Of a DNA stretch of 6,204 nucleotides, positions 1-5,985 are shown in pieces. Made by a program: the position numbers and the translations under genes. The notes under the pieces were generated by a model. The model did not search any database. It was given only the letters and a program-made list of their open reading frames with translations, and was not told the origin of the DNA. Origin of the DNA: Oscillospiraceae bacterium (lineage in GTDB: Bacteria > Bacillota > Clostridia > Oscillospirales > CAG-272); the NCBI GenBank assembly GCA_009779295.1, contig WREN01000143.1, forward strand, positions 1-6,204. The letters are read 5' to 3'. Within the stretch, counting starts at the first letter, position 1, and each line of letters opens with the position of its first letter.

Positions 1-310
1 TAAGACACACTTTCGGCGCAGCCGGGTAATGCTCGTCGAGCAGGATTCTGATCTGCTCCGCCCAGTCTTTCTTAGTCCTGCGTTCGGAAGCGCAGACATA
101 TCTCCGACCCTTGAGCGGTTCAGTAAATATGAAGATACTGCATACGCCGCATCGTTTGTATTCGCTGTCGATTTTCTTTATGTCGCCCGGTTTCATGGGA
201 ATGGGCTGGCGTATTTCGTCCAACAACTGGTAAGGCTTCTCGTCCATGCAAACAACAGGTATATTAGCATCATACGGTCTTTGGTAAAACCTATATTCTA
301 TTATACCCAT
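1..310 (-). CDS. IS630-family transposase fragment, lacks N-terminal part, runs off left edge
   Basis: The minus strand is open from an ATG at 308-310 to the window edge (about 103 codons, no stop). The translation contains RPYDANIPVVCMDEKPYQLL, then PIPMKPG, CSIFIFTEPL, ERRTKKDWAEQI and LLDEHYPAAP. These are hallmarks of the DDE domain of IS630-family transposases. The Asp of the MDE motif (codon 242-244) would be the first catalytic acid; the second (usually in a V-x-D-N motif) would lie just beyond the window. Full IS630 transposases are about 340 residues, with an N-terminal helix-turn-helix part of roughly 150 residues that is absent here: the DNA immediately upstream is the 3' end of oadB. 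The ATG at 310 overlaps the oadB stop and has only a weak AAGG upstream, so it is probably not a designed start. I read this as a 5'-truncated remnant. No terminal inverted repeat is visible at the junction. Family assignment is firm; whether the rest is intact cannot be seen. Confidence 0.85.
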   Translation of the reverse strand, partial: MGIIEYRFYQRPYDANIPVVCMDEKPYQLLDEIRQPIPMKPGDIKKIDSEYKRCGVCSIFIFTEPLKGRRYVCASERRTKKDWAEQIRILLDEHYPAAPKVCL

Positions 311-1548
311 CCCAAAACCTTGCCGACCGAAAGTAAAAACCCTGCGGCGACAGCTGAACCGATGACACCTGCCACATTCGGTCCCATAGCGTGCATCAAT
401 AAATAATTGGAAGGGTTATATTTCGCGCCGACATTTTGTGATACACGGGCTGCCATAGGAACTGCAGATACACCGGCGGAACCGATTAACGGATTTACTT
501 TGCCTTTGGTAGCCCAGCACATGATTTTCCCGAACAATACACCTCCGACAGTAGAAAAAGAAAATGCAAACAATCCTAAAAAGATTATCAATATAGTATT
601 GAAGGAAAGGAAACCTACATTAGTTGCATCAATGACCGTTCCGTCAACCGCGATTTCTTTCGCTATATAACCAACACTAGTCGCACCGACAGTAATACTT
701 AGGAAAATGGTTACAATATTAAGTAAAGCGTTCTGCGTAGTATCGCTTAAACGTTCCACTACTCCGGATTCACGGAAAAGATTACCCAGCATGAAGCTAC
801 CGATCAGAGGAGCTACATCCGGTAAAAGCAAAATGCAAAAAATGGTAACGGCGATCGGGAATACGATTTTAGTAGTTTTAGGTACGGGTTTCGTTTGTGT
901 CATCACTATTTCGCGTTCTTTTTTCGTGGTAAGCGCTTTCATAATCGGAGGCTGTATGAGTGGTATAAGAGCCATATATGAATAAGCCGCTACGGCTATA
1001 GGTCCGAGCAAATGAGGTGCAAGTTTCGATGTAAGGAATATCGCGGTCGGACCGTCCGCTCCGCCTATGATCCCGATCGACGCTGCTTCATGTCCGCCGA
1101 ACCCGAAAACGATAGCTAATATAAATGCACAGTAAACACCAAGTTGTGCTGCCGCGCCCAATAAAATGGACGACGGTCTCGAAAGCATGGGTCCGAAATC
1201 AGTCATCGCTCCGATACCCATGAATATTAAGCACGGATAAATGTTGAGTTTAACGCCGAGATAAAGTATATCGAGCAATCCGCCTTCTCTGAGTATTTGG
1301 CTGAAATTTATTTCAGCCATGCTTTTGCCGGAAAAGAATTCCATGTGCATCATACCGCTCAGCGGCAGGTTTGCCAACAGCATACCGAACGCGATCCCCA
1401 TCAACAATAACGGTTCAAATCCGCGTACAATTGCGAGATAGAGCAGTATGCAGGCGATTACGATCATAACAGCGTTTTCCCAATGACTGAATATTTGAAC
1501 AAAACCGGAATCCAACCATAACCGTTGTATAATTTCTCCTATATTCAT
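301..1548 (-). CDS. oadB: Na+-translocating oxaloacetate decarboxylase, beta subunit
   Basis: This integral membrane subunit decarboxylates carboxybiotin and couples that to Na+ export. The 415 residues match the length of the OadB/MmdB/GcdB family (about 370-430). Hydrophobic helices alternate through the protein. The family signature IIGGADGPTAIFLTSKLAP sits at about 160-178; Asp165 in it corresponds to the Asp shown to be essential for Na+ binding in Klebsiella OadB (Asp203). A second conserved block, GNLFRESGVVERLSDT, lies at 255-270, followed by QNALLNIVTIFLSITVGA. The third, NPSNYLLMHAMGPNVAGVIG, lies at 378-397. The C-terminus ends shortly after GSAVAAG as usual, so the gene looks complete despite the transposase fragment touching its stop. 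The start at 1548 is preceded by a G7 ribosome binding site that overlaps the stop of the biotin carrier gene. Family members pump with different carboxyltransferases; the OadA-type partner upstream makes oxaloacetate the likely substrate. Confidence 0.95.
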   Translation of the reverse strand: MNIGEIIQRLWLDSGFVQIFSHWENAVMIVIACILLYLAIVRGFEPLLLMGIAFGMLLANLPLSGMMHMEFFSGKSMAEINFSQILREGGLLDILYLGVKLNIYPCLIFMGIGAMTDFGPMLSRPSSILLGAAAQLGVYCAFILAIVFGFGGHEAASIGIIGGADGPTAIFLTSKLAPHLLGPIAVAAYSYMALIPLIQPPIMKALTTKKEREIVMTQTKPVPKTTKIVFPIAVTIFCILLLPDVAPLIGSFMLGNLFRESGVVERLSDTTQNALLNIVTIFLSITVGATSVGYIAKEIAVDGTVIDATNVGFLSFNTILIIFLGLFAFSFSTVGGVLFGKIMCWATKGKVNPLIGSAGVSAVPMAARVSQNVGAKYNPSNYLLMHAMGPNVAGVIGSAVAAGFLLSVGKVLGWV

Positions 1549-1554
1549 TCCGCG

Positions 1555-1561
1555 CCCCCCC
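1555..1561 (-). promoter_or_regulatory. G7 ribosome binding site of oadB
   Basis: On the minus strand TAAGGGGGGG joins the stop codon of the biotin carrier gene (1562-1564) to a run of seven G, six bases before the oadB ATG. It is the only Shine-Dalgarno-like element before this start. It is a pure homopolymer instead of the AGGAGG form seen at the neighbouring genes. Confidence 0.6.
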
Positions 1562-1963
1562 TTATGTTAACGTGAACAGGGGATCACCTGTTTTCACCGA
1601 AGCACCTTTGGAAGTAATAATCTGCTTAATAACACCGTCGCGCGGTGAAATCACTTCGTTCTCCATTTTCATTGCTTCTATCAGCAACAGAACCTGCCCG
1701 CTCTTAACGCTTTGTCCCGCTTCAACCTTGAGCGCAATGATAGTACCCGGCAGCGGTGACGGAATAACTTCACCTTCTCCGGCAGAAACCGGCGCAGGTG
1801 CAGGGGCGGCAGGTTTTGGAACAGGAGCGGATACCGGAACTTCGGGAGCAGGAACGGCGGCGGCAGCCGTTACGGCCGCTTCGGAGACGCTTACCATAAC
1901 CGCTTCGCCCTGGTCTACTTCAACTTCATAAATTTTACCGTTTAATTTCACTTTATATTTCAT
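1562..1963 (-). CDS. Biotin carboxyl carrier protein of the decarboxylase (separate subunit)
   Basis: This 133-residue protein carries the biotin that shuttles CO2 between OadA and OadB. Three parts are visible. Residues 1-20 form a small beta segment (MKYKVKLNGKIYEVEV) of the type that starts MmdC/GcdC-like carriers and the biotin end of OadA. Residues about 30-62 are a flexible Ala/Pro/Val linker. Residues about 66-133 are a biotinyl domain with EAMKMENEV. Lys99 is the biotinylation site, 34 residues from the C-terminus, as is typical. Its presence explains why OadA lacks this domain. The gene starts one base after the oadG stop (TGAAATG), and its AGGAGG site (1973-1978) lies inside the end of oadG, so translation is probably coupled. 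An acetyl-CoA carboxylase AccB role is less likely, because no biotin carboxylase gene is adjacent and the flanking genes are decarboxylase subunits. MmdC/GcdC are the closest named relatives; I leave the symbol empty because those names imply other substrates. Confidence 0.93.
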   Translation of the reverse strand: MKYKVKLNGKIYEVEVDQGEAVMVSVSEAAVTAAAAVPAPEVPVSAPVPKPAAPAPAPVSAGEGEVIPSPLPGTIIALKVEAGQSVKSGQVLLLIEAMKMENEVISPRDGVIKQIITSKGASVKTGDPLFTLT

Positions 1964-1964
1964 T

Positions 1965-2291
1965 TCAATTATCCTCCTCGATCAGCCTTATGGATTTAAA
2001 ACGCAATGTGTTTAGCGGGACTTTCAGGTTGTCCGCTACAATAGCCATTATAAGCGCGGCGGTATAGTCGTCAACTTCGTACAAGTCAAGTTCGCCCGAT
2101 GAACCCACCGCGGGAACCATTTCAATAACGGGAACGGCAGGTACGGGTGCGGTAACGGGAACAGCCGGCGCGCTTTCCTTACGGGTGAACAGTGCCGTTA
2201 TCACTTTGATGACCGCAATGAGCGCGACCAAAGCGATGAATACTACCGAAACACCAACAAGACTCAATAATAAAGAATCCGAGATCTGCAT
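1965..2291 (-). CDS. oadG: OadG-like small membrane subunit of the decarboxylase (gamma/delta type)
   Basis: This 108-residue protein has one N-terminal membrane helix (about 7-34, LLLSLVGVSVVFIALVALIA), then a short basic stop (TRK). A Pro/Val/Ala linker (about 40-64) leads to a small C-terminal segment with DDYTAALIMAIVADNL and TLRFKSIRLIEED. The layout of one helix, Pro/Ala linker and soluble tail is that of OadG/MmdD subunits, which anchor the carboxyltransferase to OadB and help assembly. The C-terminal block resembles MmdD-type tails more than the short metal-binding tail of enterobacterial OadG; I do not see a His-rich end. It lies between oadA and the carrier gene. Sequence identity in this family is low, so the call rests on layout and position. 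The start at 2291 is fixed by a strong AAAGGAGGGG site that overlaps the oadA stop codon. Confidence 0.82.
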   Translation of the reverse strand: MQISDSLLLSLVGVSVVFIALVALIAVIKVITALFTRKESAPAVPVTAPVPAVPVIEMVPAVGSSGELDLYEVDDYTAALIMAIVADNLKVPLNTLRFKSIRLIEEDN

Positions 2292-2297
2292 AGACGG

Positions 2298-2307
2298 CCC
2301 CTCCTTT
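2298..2307 (-). promoter_or_regulatory. Strong ribosome binding site of oadG overlapping the oadA stop
   Basis: The minus strand reads TAAAGGAGGGG, where TAA (2306-2308) ends oadA and AGGAGGGG is the Shine-Dalgarno element, six bases before the oadG ATG. Ribosomes ending oadA finish on this element, which suggests coupled translation of the subunits. Confidence 0.7.
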
Positions 2308-3682
2308 ACACCTGTTCGATCGAATATTTGACGCGCTTGCGCTTGCGTTCCTCGCGTTCGTCAAAGAATTTTTCATAGACTTGCGGGAAAATGATATATG
2401 ACAGCACATCCTCGTCGGTTTTTGCTTTCGCGCCGATTTCAGCTTTGCCTTTCTCAAATCCGGGCGCAAGCGTATCCGCGAAACGACCGGTGTACAGCTT
2501 CTCTTCGCCCAGCACTTTTTTAATCAATTCTTCGCTTACTTTTCCGGGAGGCGTTCCGTATTCGCCGCGCAGATAAGCGGTCACTTCTTTCGTGACGTTC
2601 TTGTAACGCTCGCCTGCAAGGATGTTGTTGGCGGCCTGCACGCCGACCATTTGACTGGTAGGTGTGACGAGAGGAGGATAACCCAATTCTTCGCGCACTT
2701 TCGGCGTTTCTTTGAGAACTTCCGCGAATTTATCCATAGCGTTCAATTGTTTGAGCTGGCTAATAAGGTTGGAAAGCATACCGCCGGGTATCTGGTAGTT
2801 AAGCGCGTCGGCTTCGGTCATCATGACTTTCGGGTCTAACATGCCGTTCTTGACGTATTCTTCCTGGATAGGACGGAAGAAATCGTTGATTTCTTTTAGG
2901 ACGGGATAGTTGACCTCGGTGTCATACCCCATCTGTCCGAGGGCATACACCAATGTTTCGGTCGCCGGCTGGCTTGTGCCGCCGGACATACACGAAACTG
3001 CGGTGTCGATGCAGTCCGCGCCGGCTTCGATACCCTTGAGGTACGTCATAAAGGAAAGCCCTGTCGTGCTGTGCGTGTGCAGGTGAAGCGGTAACTTAGA
3101 GTTTTCCTTGATAGCCTTGACTAAATCATAGCACTCTTTCGGGGACATTACGCCCGCCATATCTTTTATACACAGGCTTGTCGCGCCCATCTCCTCGATG
3201 TTTTTGATGAGCTGCACATAGTTTTCCAGCGTATGCACGGGGCTGGTGGTATAAGAAATCGCCACCTGAGCGATACCGCCGTGCTTGACGGTCTCCGTGA
3301 CCGATACTTCAAGATTGCGCAGGTCGTTGAGCGCGTCGAAGATACGTATGACGTCAATGCCGTTTTTAACCGAGAGTTCGACAAATTTACGTACTACGTC
3401 GTCGGGGTAGTGCTTATACCCCAATACGTTCTGCCCGCGCAGTAACATTTGCAACTTGGTATTTTTAACATGCTTGCGGATATCTCGCAGGCGCTGCCAA
3501 GGGTCTTCATCCAGAAAACGCAGGCAAGTATCGAATGTAGCGCCGCCCCAACATTCCAAGGAGTAATAGCCGATCTTATCCATCGTCTCCAAAATAGGCT
3601 CGAATTTCGAGTAAGGCAAGCGTGTTGCGATCAGCGATTGCCCCGCGTCGCGCAATACCGTTTCGGTGAATTTTACTTTCAT
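2306..3682 (-). CDS. oadA: Oxaloacetate decarboxylase alpha subunit, carboxyltransferase part only (no biotin domain)
   Basis: This soluble subunit transfers CO2 from oxaloacetate to biotin, leaving pyruvate. Of 458 residues, about 1-270 form the HMGL-like TIM-barrel carboxyltransferase and about 290-440 the conserved carboxylase domain shared by pyruvate carboxylase and OadA. The metal and catalytic residues known from Vibrio/Klebsiella OadA are all present with a constant offset of five: Asp12 (TVLRDAGQS), Lys173 (CIKDMAG) and His202/His204 (LHLHTHSTTG). LRGQNVLGYKHYPDD (81-95) and GGTSQPATE (234-242) are further family motifs. Usual OadA proteins are near 590 residues and end in a biotinyl domain; this one ends in a charged tail (DEREERKRKR) and the biotin domain is encoded two genes downstream. 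The start at 3682 has AGAGGAG at 3694-3700, 11 bases away, slightly long. It could be called pyruvate carboxylase subunit B or transcarboxylase 5S by homology alone, but OadB in the same operon favours decarboxylation. Confidence 0.95.
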   Translation of the reverse strand: MKVKFTETVLRDAGQSLIATRLPYSKFEPILETMDKIGYYSLECWGGATFDTCLRFLDEDPWQRLRDIRKHVKNTKLQMLLRGQNVLGYKHYPDDVVRKFVELSVKNGIDVIRIFDALNDLRNLEVSVTETVKHGGIAQVAISYTTSPVHTLENYVQLIKNIEEMGATSLCIKDMAGVMSPKECYDLVKAIKENSKLPLHLHTHSTTGLSFMTYLKGIEAGADCIDTAVSCMSGGTSQPATETLVYALGQMGYDTEVNYPVLKEINDFFRPIQEEYVKNGMLDPKVMMTEADALNYQIPGGMLSNLISQLKQLNAMDKFAEVLKETPKVREELGYPPLVTPTSQMVGVQAANNILAGERYKNVTKEVTAYLRGEYGTPPGKVSEELIKKVLGEEKLYTGRFADTLAPGFEKGKAEIGAKAKTDEDVLSYIIFPQVYEKFFDEREERKRKRVKYSIEQV

Positions 3683-3717
3683 CTAAAGAATTGCTCCTCT
3701 CTTAATTTAAAAAATAT

Positions 3718-5910
3718 TTATTTTATCAGGAAAGAAAATAAGTTGAATGCGTTGATTACCGGTAACATAATGACCGAAACCGTCGCCATCATTTTTATCA
3801 TAATATCCTGATTCGGACCTACAACGTCTTTATATCCGTCGCCTACGGTGTCGCCTATGACTCCGGCGTTATGTATTTCTTTATAACGGTCTTCGCCAAG
3901 TTCCGCGATAAGTTCCGCTTTCATGCTTTTGATATGCTTTTTAGCGTTGTCCCACGCTCCGCCGCTGTTTGCGGTTGAAGTCGCCATGACTACGCTGTCG
4001 AGTATCGTACCAAGTAAAAATCCGCCCACGAACAACGATCCGAATACCAATCCGCCTACGATCGGGGAAAGCAGCGATACCAAAACAGGAATCCTCATTT
4101 CGTTGATCGCGCTTTTGGTGCATATATCGATACACACCCTGTAATCGGGCTTGGTTTCATTCGTCATGATACCGGGGTTTTCCTTGATTTGTCTGCGGAC
4201 TTCGTCAACCATTTGTTCAGCGTTATTGCAGACCGCATTAAGCATTTTGCCCGAAAGCCAGTGCATTACGCCGACGCCGATGAACGCGCCGCCCAACGCA
4301 AGATAATTGATAATATCCAATTCTCCGCCTGAAGAACCGCCGTTCGCGAACGACATCATCATCGCCAGAGCCGCCAGAACGCCGGAACCTATGGCAAAAC
4401 CTTTACCGATAGCCGCCGTGGTGTTACCCTGCGAATCTAAACTGTCCGTTATACTGCGTACTTCTTCGTCAAGATGAGCCATTTCCGCAATGCCGCCGGC
4501 ATTGTCGGATATGGGACCGTATGTATCGACCGTAACGGTAGCCACGACGAACGAAAGCATACCAACCGCAGCTATTGCGGAACCGTAAATACCTGAAAAA
4601 TAACTTGATACAATAATAGCTCCGCCCATTGTTATACAAGCGGGCAGACAGCTGCGCCATCCTGAGCTTGTGCCGCTGACGATTACAAGCGCGGGACCTT
4701 TTTTGGCAAGCGCCGCTATATTCAGGGTTTCCTTGTATTTATCGCTGGTATATATTTCTGCAACTATACCCAACACGATTCCCGCTATAATACCCATCAG
4801 CGCACTTAACCATGGCGAGATCCATCCGAACTTGAAATTTACTCCAATCAAATTCTGATCATTGAAGAAGAAGTAACTCAAAGCCAATGTTGAAACTGCG
4901 ATTATAGCCGCGGAACTCCAAAGTGATATATTGAGTTCACGGGCTAATTTGTTGCTGGGTTTCCTTAAAAGGACATAAAGTATGCCGATGACACAGGCGA
5001 TTAAACCGACTCCCATGAATGCGAGGGGATACTGCATCATGCGGCTTACAAGTTCGCTGTCCACCGGTTCGGCTGTGTTGAGAGCCGCCGTATAGATTGC
5101 GGTCGGCAGTACCGATGAAGCTACCACCGCACCAATAGTGCTTTCCAATAAGTCGGACCCGTTTCCGTTTACGTCGCCTACATTGTCTCCTACGCAGTCA
5201 GCGATGACCGCGGGGTTGCGCGGGTCGTCTTCGGGTATCTCAAGTTCTGTTTTGCCGACGAGGTCGGCTCCCATATCTGCGCCTTTTGTATAAATCCCGC
5301 CGCCCAAGCGGTTAAAAACCGCTACGGCTGAACACCCCAGCGAGTAACAAGCGATTACTTGCGGGAAAAGTACAAATTCCAACCCGACGATACTTTTTGT
5401 TACCGTAAGGTTTTCGGGGTTCGCGAATTGCAATGCCATACCGACGAGTAAGTAAACGATAAGAAGCCCCAGCATGGCGAAACCGCCGACCGAGAGTCCC
5501 ATGACCGACCCGCCGCGGAACGCCACATTGAGCGCTTTACCTATAGCCGAGGGATCGTTTCTTTCCACTCCGAGACGCGCTTCATTAGCAACGCGCTCGT
5601 TATATATAACGGCGGCTTTCATTCCGACGAGCCCCGCAAAGGAACTCATCATCATTCCTATTGCAAATGAAAGTCCCGCCCAAGGTGTGAAAATAATTGC
5701 GAAAAGTACAGCGACTCCTATTAGAATAGGGATATATGTCATATATTCCCTTTTCAAAAATGCGTTCGCTCCTTCGCGTATAGCGTCAGCAATTTCCTTC
5801 ATCAGAGGCGTGCCGTGTTCCATTTTGCTGCCTTTACGGAAGTTGTAATACGCAAAAATAAGCGATAACAATACTCCGAGTCCAACAAGATATACCATGA
5901 TCCAAACCAT
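3718..5910 (-). CDS. hppA: Membrane-bound K+-dependent, probably Na+-translocating pyrophosphatase
   Basis: The enzyme hydrolyses pyrophosphate to drive ion export, or may run in reverse. It has 730 residues, mostly membrane helices, within the family's usual 650-800. Motifs in order are REGANAFLKREY (45-56), GGGIYTKGADMGADLVGK (203-220), EDDPRNPAVIADCVGDNVGD (227-246), YGPISDNAGGIAEMA (464-478), GNTTAAIGKGFAIG (495-508), SGGAWDNAKK (649-658) and GDTVGDGYKD (686-695). Ala499 and Gly502 are the pair that marks K+-dependent enzymes; K+-independent ones have Lys and Thr. Glu256, three residues after Asp253 (SDLLES), is placed as in Na+-pumping relatives such as Thermotoga; plant-type H+ pumps have it one helical turn later. 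Two signatures deviate: VNGNGSD where AGMGAD/AGMGSD is usual, and GYKDVVGP where PFKDTSGP or PYKDTAGP is usual. The start at 5910 has AAAGGGG eight bases upstream; Met5 is a less well placed alternative. It is first in the operon. Pumped ion is inferred. Confidence 0.95.
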   Translation of the reverse strand: MVWIMVYLVGLGVLLSLIFAYYNFRKGSKMEHGTPLMKEIADAIREGANAFLKREYMTYIPILIGVAVLFAIIFTPWAGLSFAIGMMMSSFAGLVGMKAAVIYNERVANEARLGVERNDPSAIGKALNVAFRGGSVMGLSVGGFAMLGLLIVYLLVGMALQFANPENLTVTKSIVGLEFVLFPQVIACYSLGCSAVAVFNRLGGGIYTKGADMGADLVGKTELEIPEDDPRNPAVIADCVGDNVGDVNGNGSDLLESTIGAVVASSVLPTAIYTAALNTAEPVDSELVSRMMQYPLAFMGVGLIACVIGILYVLLRKPSNKLARELNISLWSSAAIIAVSTLALSYFFFNDQNLIGVNFKFGWISPWLSALMGIIAGIVLGIVAEIYTSDKYKETLNIAALAKKGPALVIVSGTSSGWRSCLPACITMGGAIIVSSYFSGIYGSAIAAVGMLSFVVATVTVDTYGPISDNAGGIAEMAHLDEEVRSITDSLDSQGNTTAAIGKGFAIGSGVLAALAMMMSFANGGSSGGELDIINYLALGGAFIGVGVMHWLSGKMLNAVCNNAEQMVDEVRRQIKENPGIMTNETKPDYRVCIDICTKSAINEMRIPVLVSLLSPIVGGLVFGSLFVGGFLLGTILDSVVMATSTANSGGAWDNAKKHIKSMKAELIAELGEDRYKEIHNAGVIGDTVGDGYKDVVGPNQDIMIKMMATVSVIMLPVINAFNLFSFLIK

Positions 5911-5949
5911 AAATTTTTCCCCTTTGTTTTATTTTAAAAATTTTTCCCC
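5911..5949. repeat. 12-base direct repeat in the hppA leader, one copy containing the ribosome binding site
   Basis: AAATTTTTCCCC occurs at 5911-5922 and again at 5938-5949, with 15 bases between. On the coding (minus) strand each copy reads GGGGAAAAATTT. The downstream copy supplies most of the Shine-Dalgarno AAAGGGG (5919-5925) and ends directly at the hppA ATG. The upstream copy sits at about the predicted transcription start and is followed by no start codon. The match is exact over 12 bases. Confidence 0.75.
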
Positions 5950-5956
5950 ATTTTAT

Positions 5957-5985
5957 ATTATATAATAAAATATTAAAAAAATCAA
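5957..5985 (-). promoter_or_regulatory. Sigma-70/SigA-type promoter of the hppA-oad operon
   Basis: The minus strand has TTGATT (5980-5985) as a -35 box, a 17-base spacer, and a perfect TATAAT (5957-5962) as a -10 box. Transcription would begin near 5949-5950, giving a leader of about 40 bases before the hppA ATG. The -35 box overlaps the stop codon (5982-5984) of the broken upstream gene. The region is AT-rich, so chance matches are possible, but spacing and position are optimal. I saw no comparable promoter in the other gaps of the operon. Confidence 0.65.

Noticed and set aside
29..406. Plus-strand open frame of 125 codons at the left end
   Set aside because: It is the complement of the IS630 fragment and the oadB 3' end, with no recognisable protein features.
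1572..1931. Plus-strand 119-codon frame rich in Gly, Ala and Thr
   Set aside because: It mirrors the Ala/Pro linker and biotinyl domain of the carrier gene; low-complexity codons on one strand naturally leave an open frame on the other.
2179..2469. Minus-strand 96-codon frame spanning the oadA end and oadG start
   Set aside because: It runs across a well-marked stop, ribosome site and start in another frame; its residues show no family pattern.
3683..3717. Possible terminator or second promoter between hppA and oadA
   Set aside because: The 35-base gap is AT-rich, but I find no hairpin and no paired -35/-10 boxes; it holds only the oadA ribosome site.
3449..3811. Plus-strand frame crossing the hppA-oadA gap
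   Set aside because: It overlaps the coding ends of two firmly identified minus-strand genes, and its translation resembles no protein I recognise.
5474..5848. Plus-strand 124-codon frame inside hppA
   Set aside because: It is antisense to conserved HppA motifs and has no homology signal.
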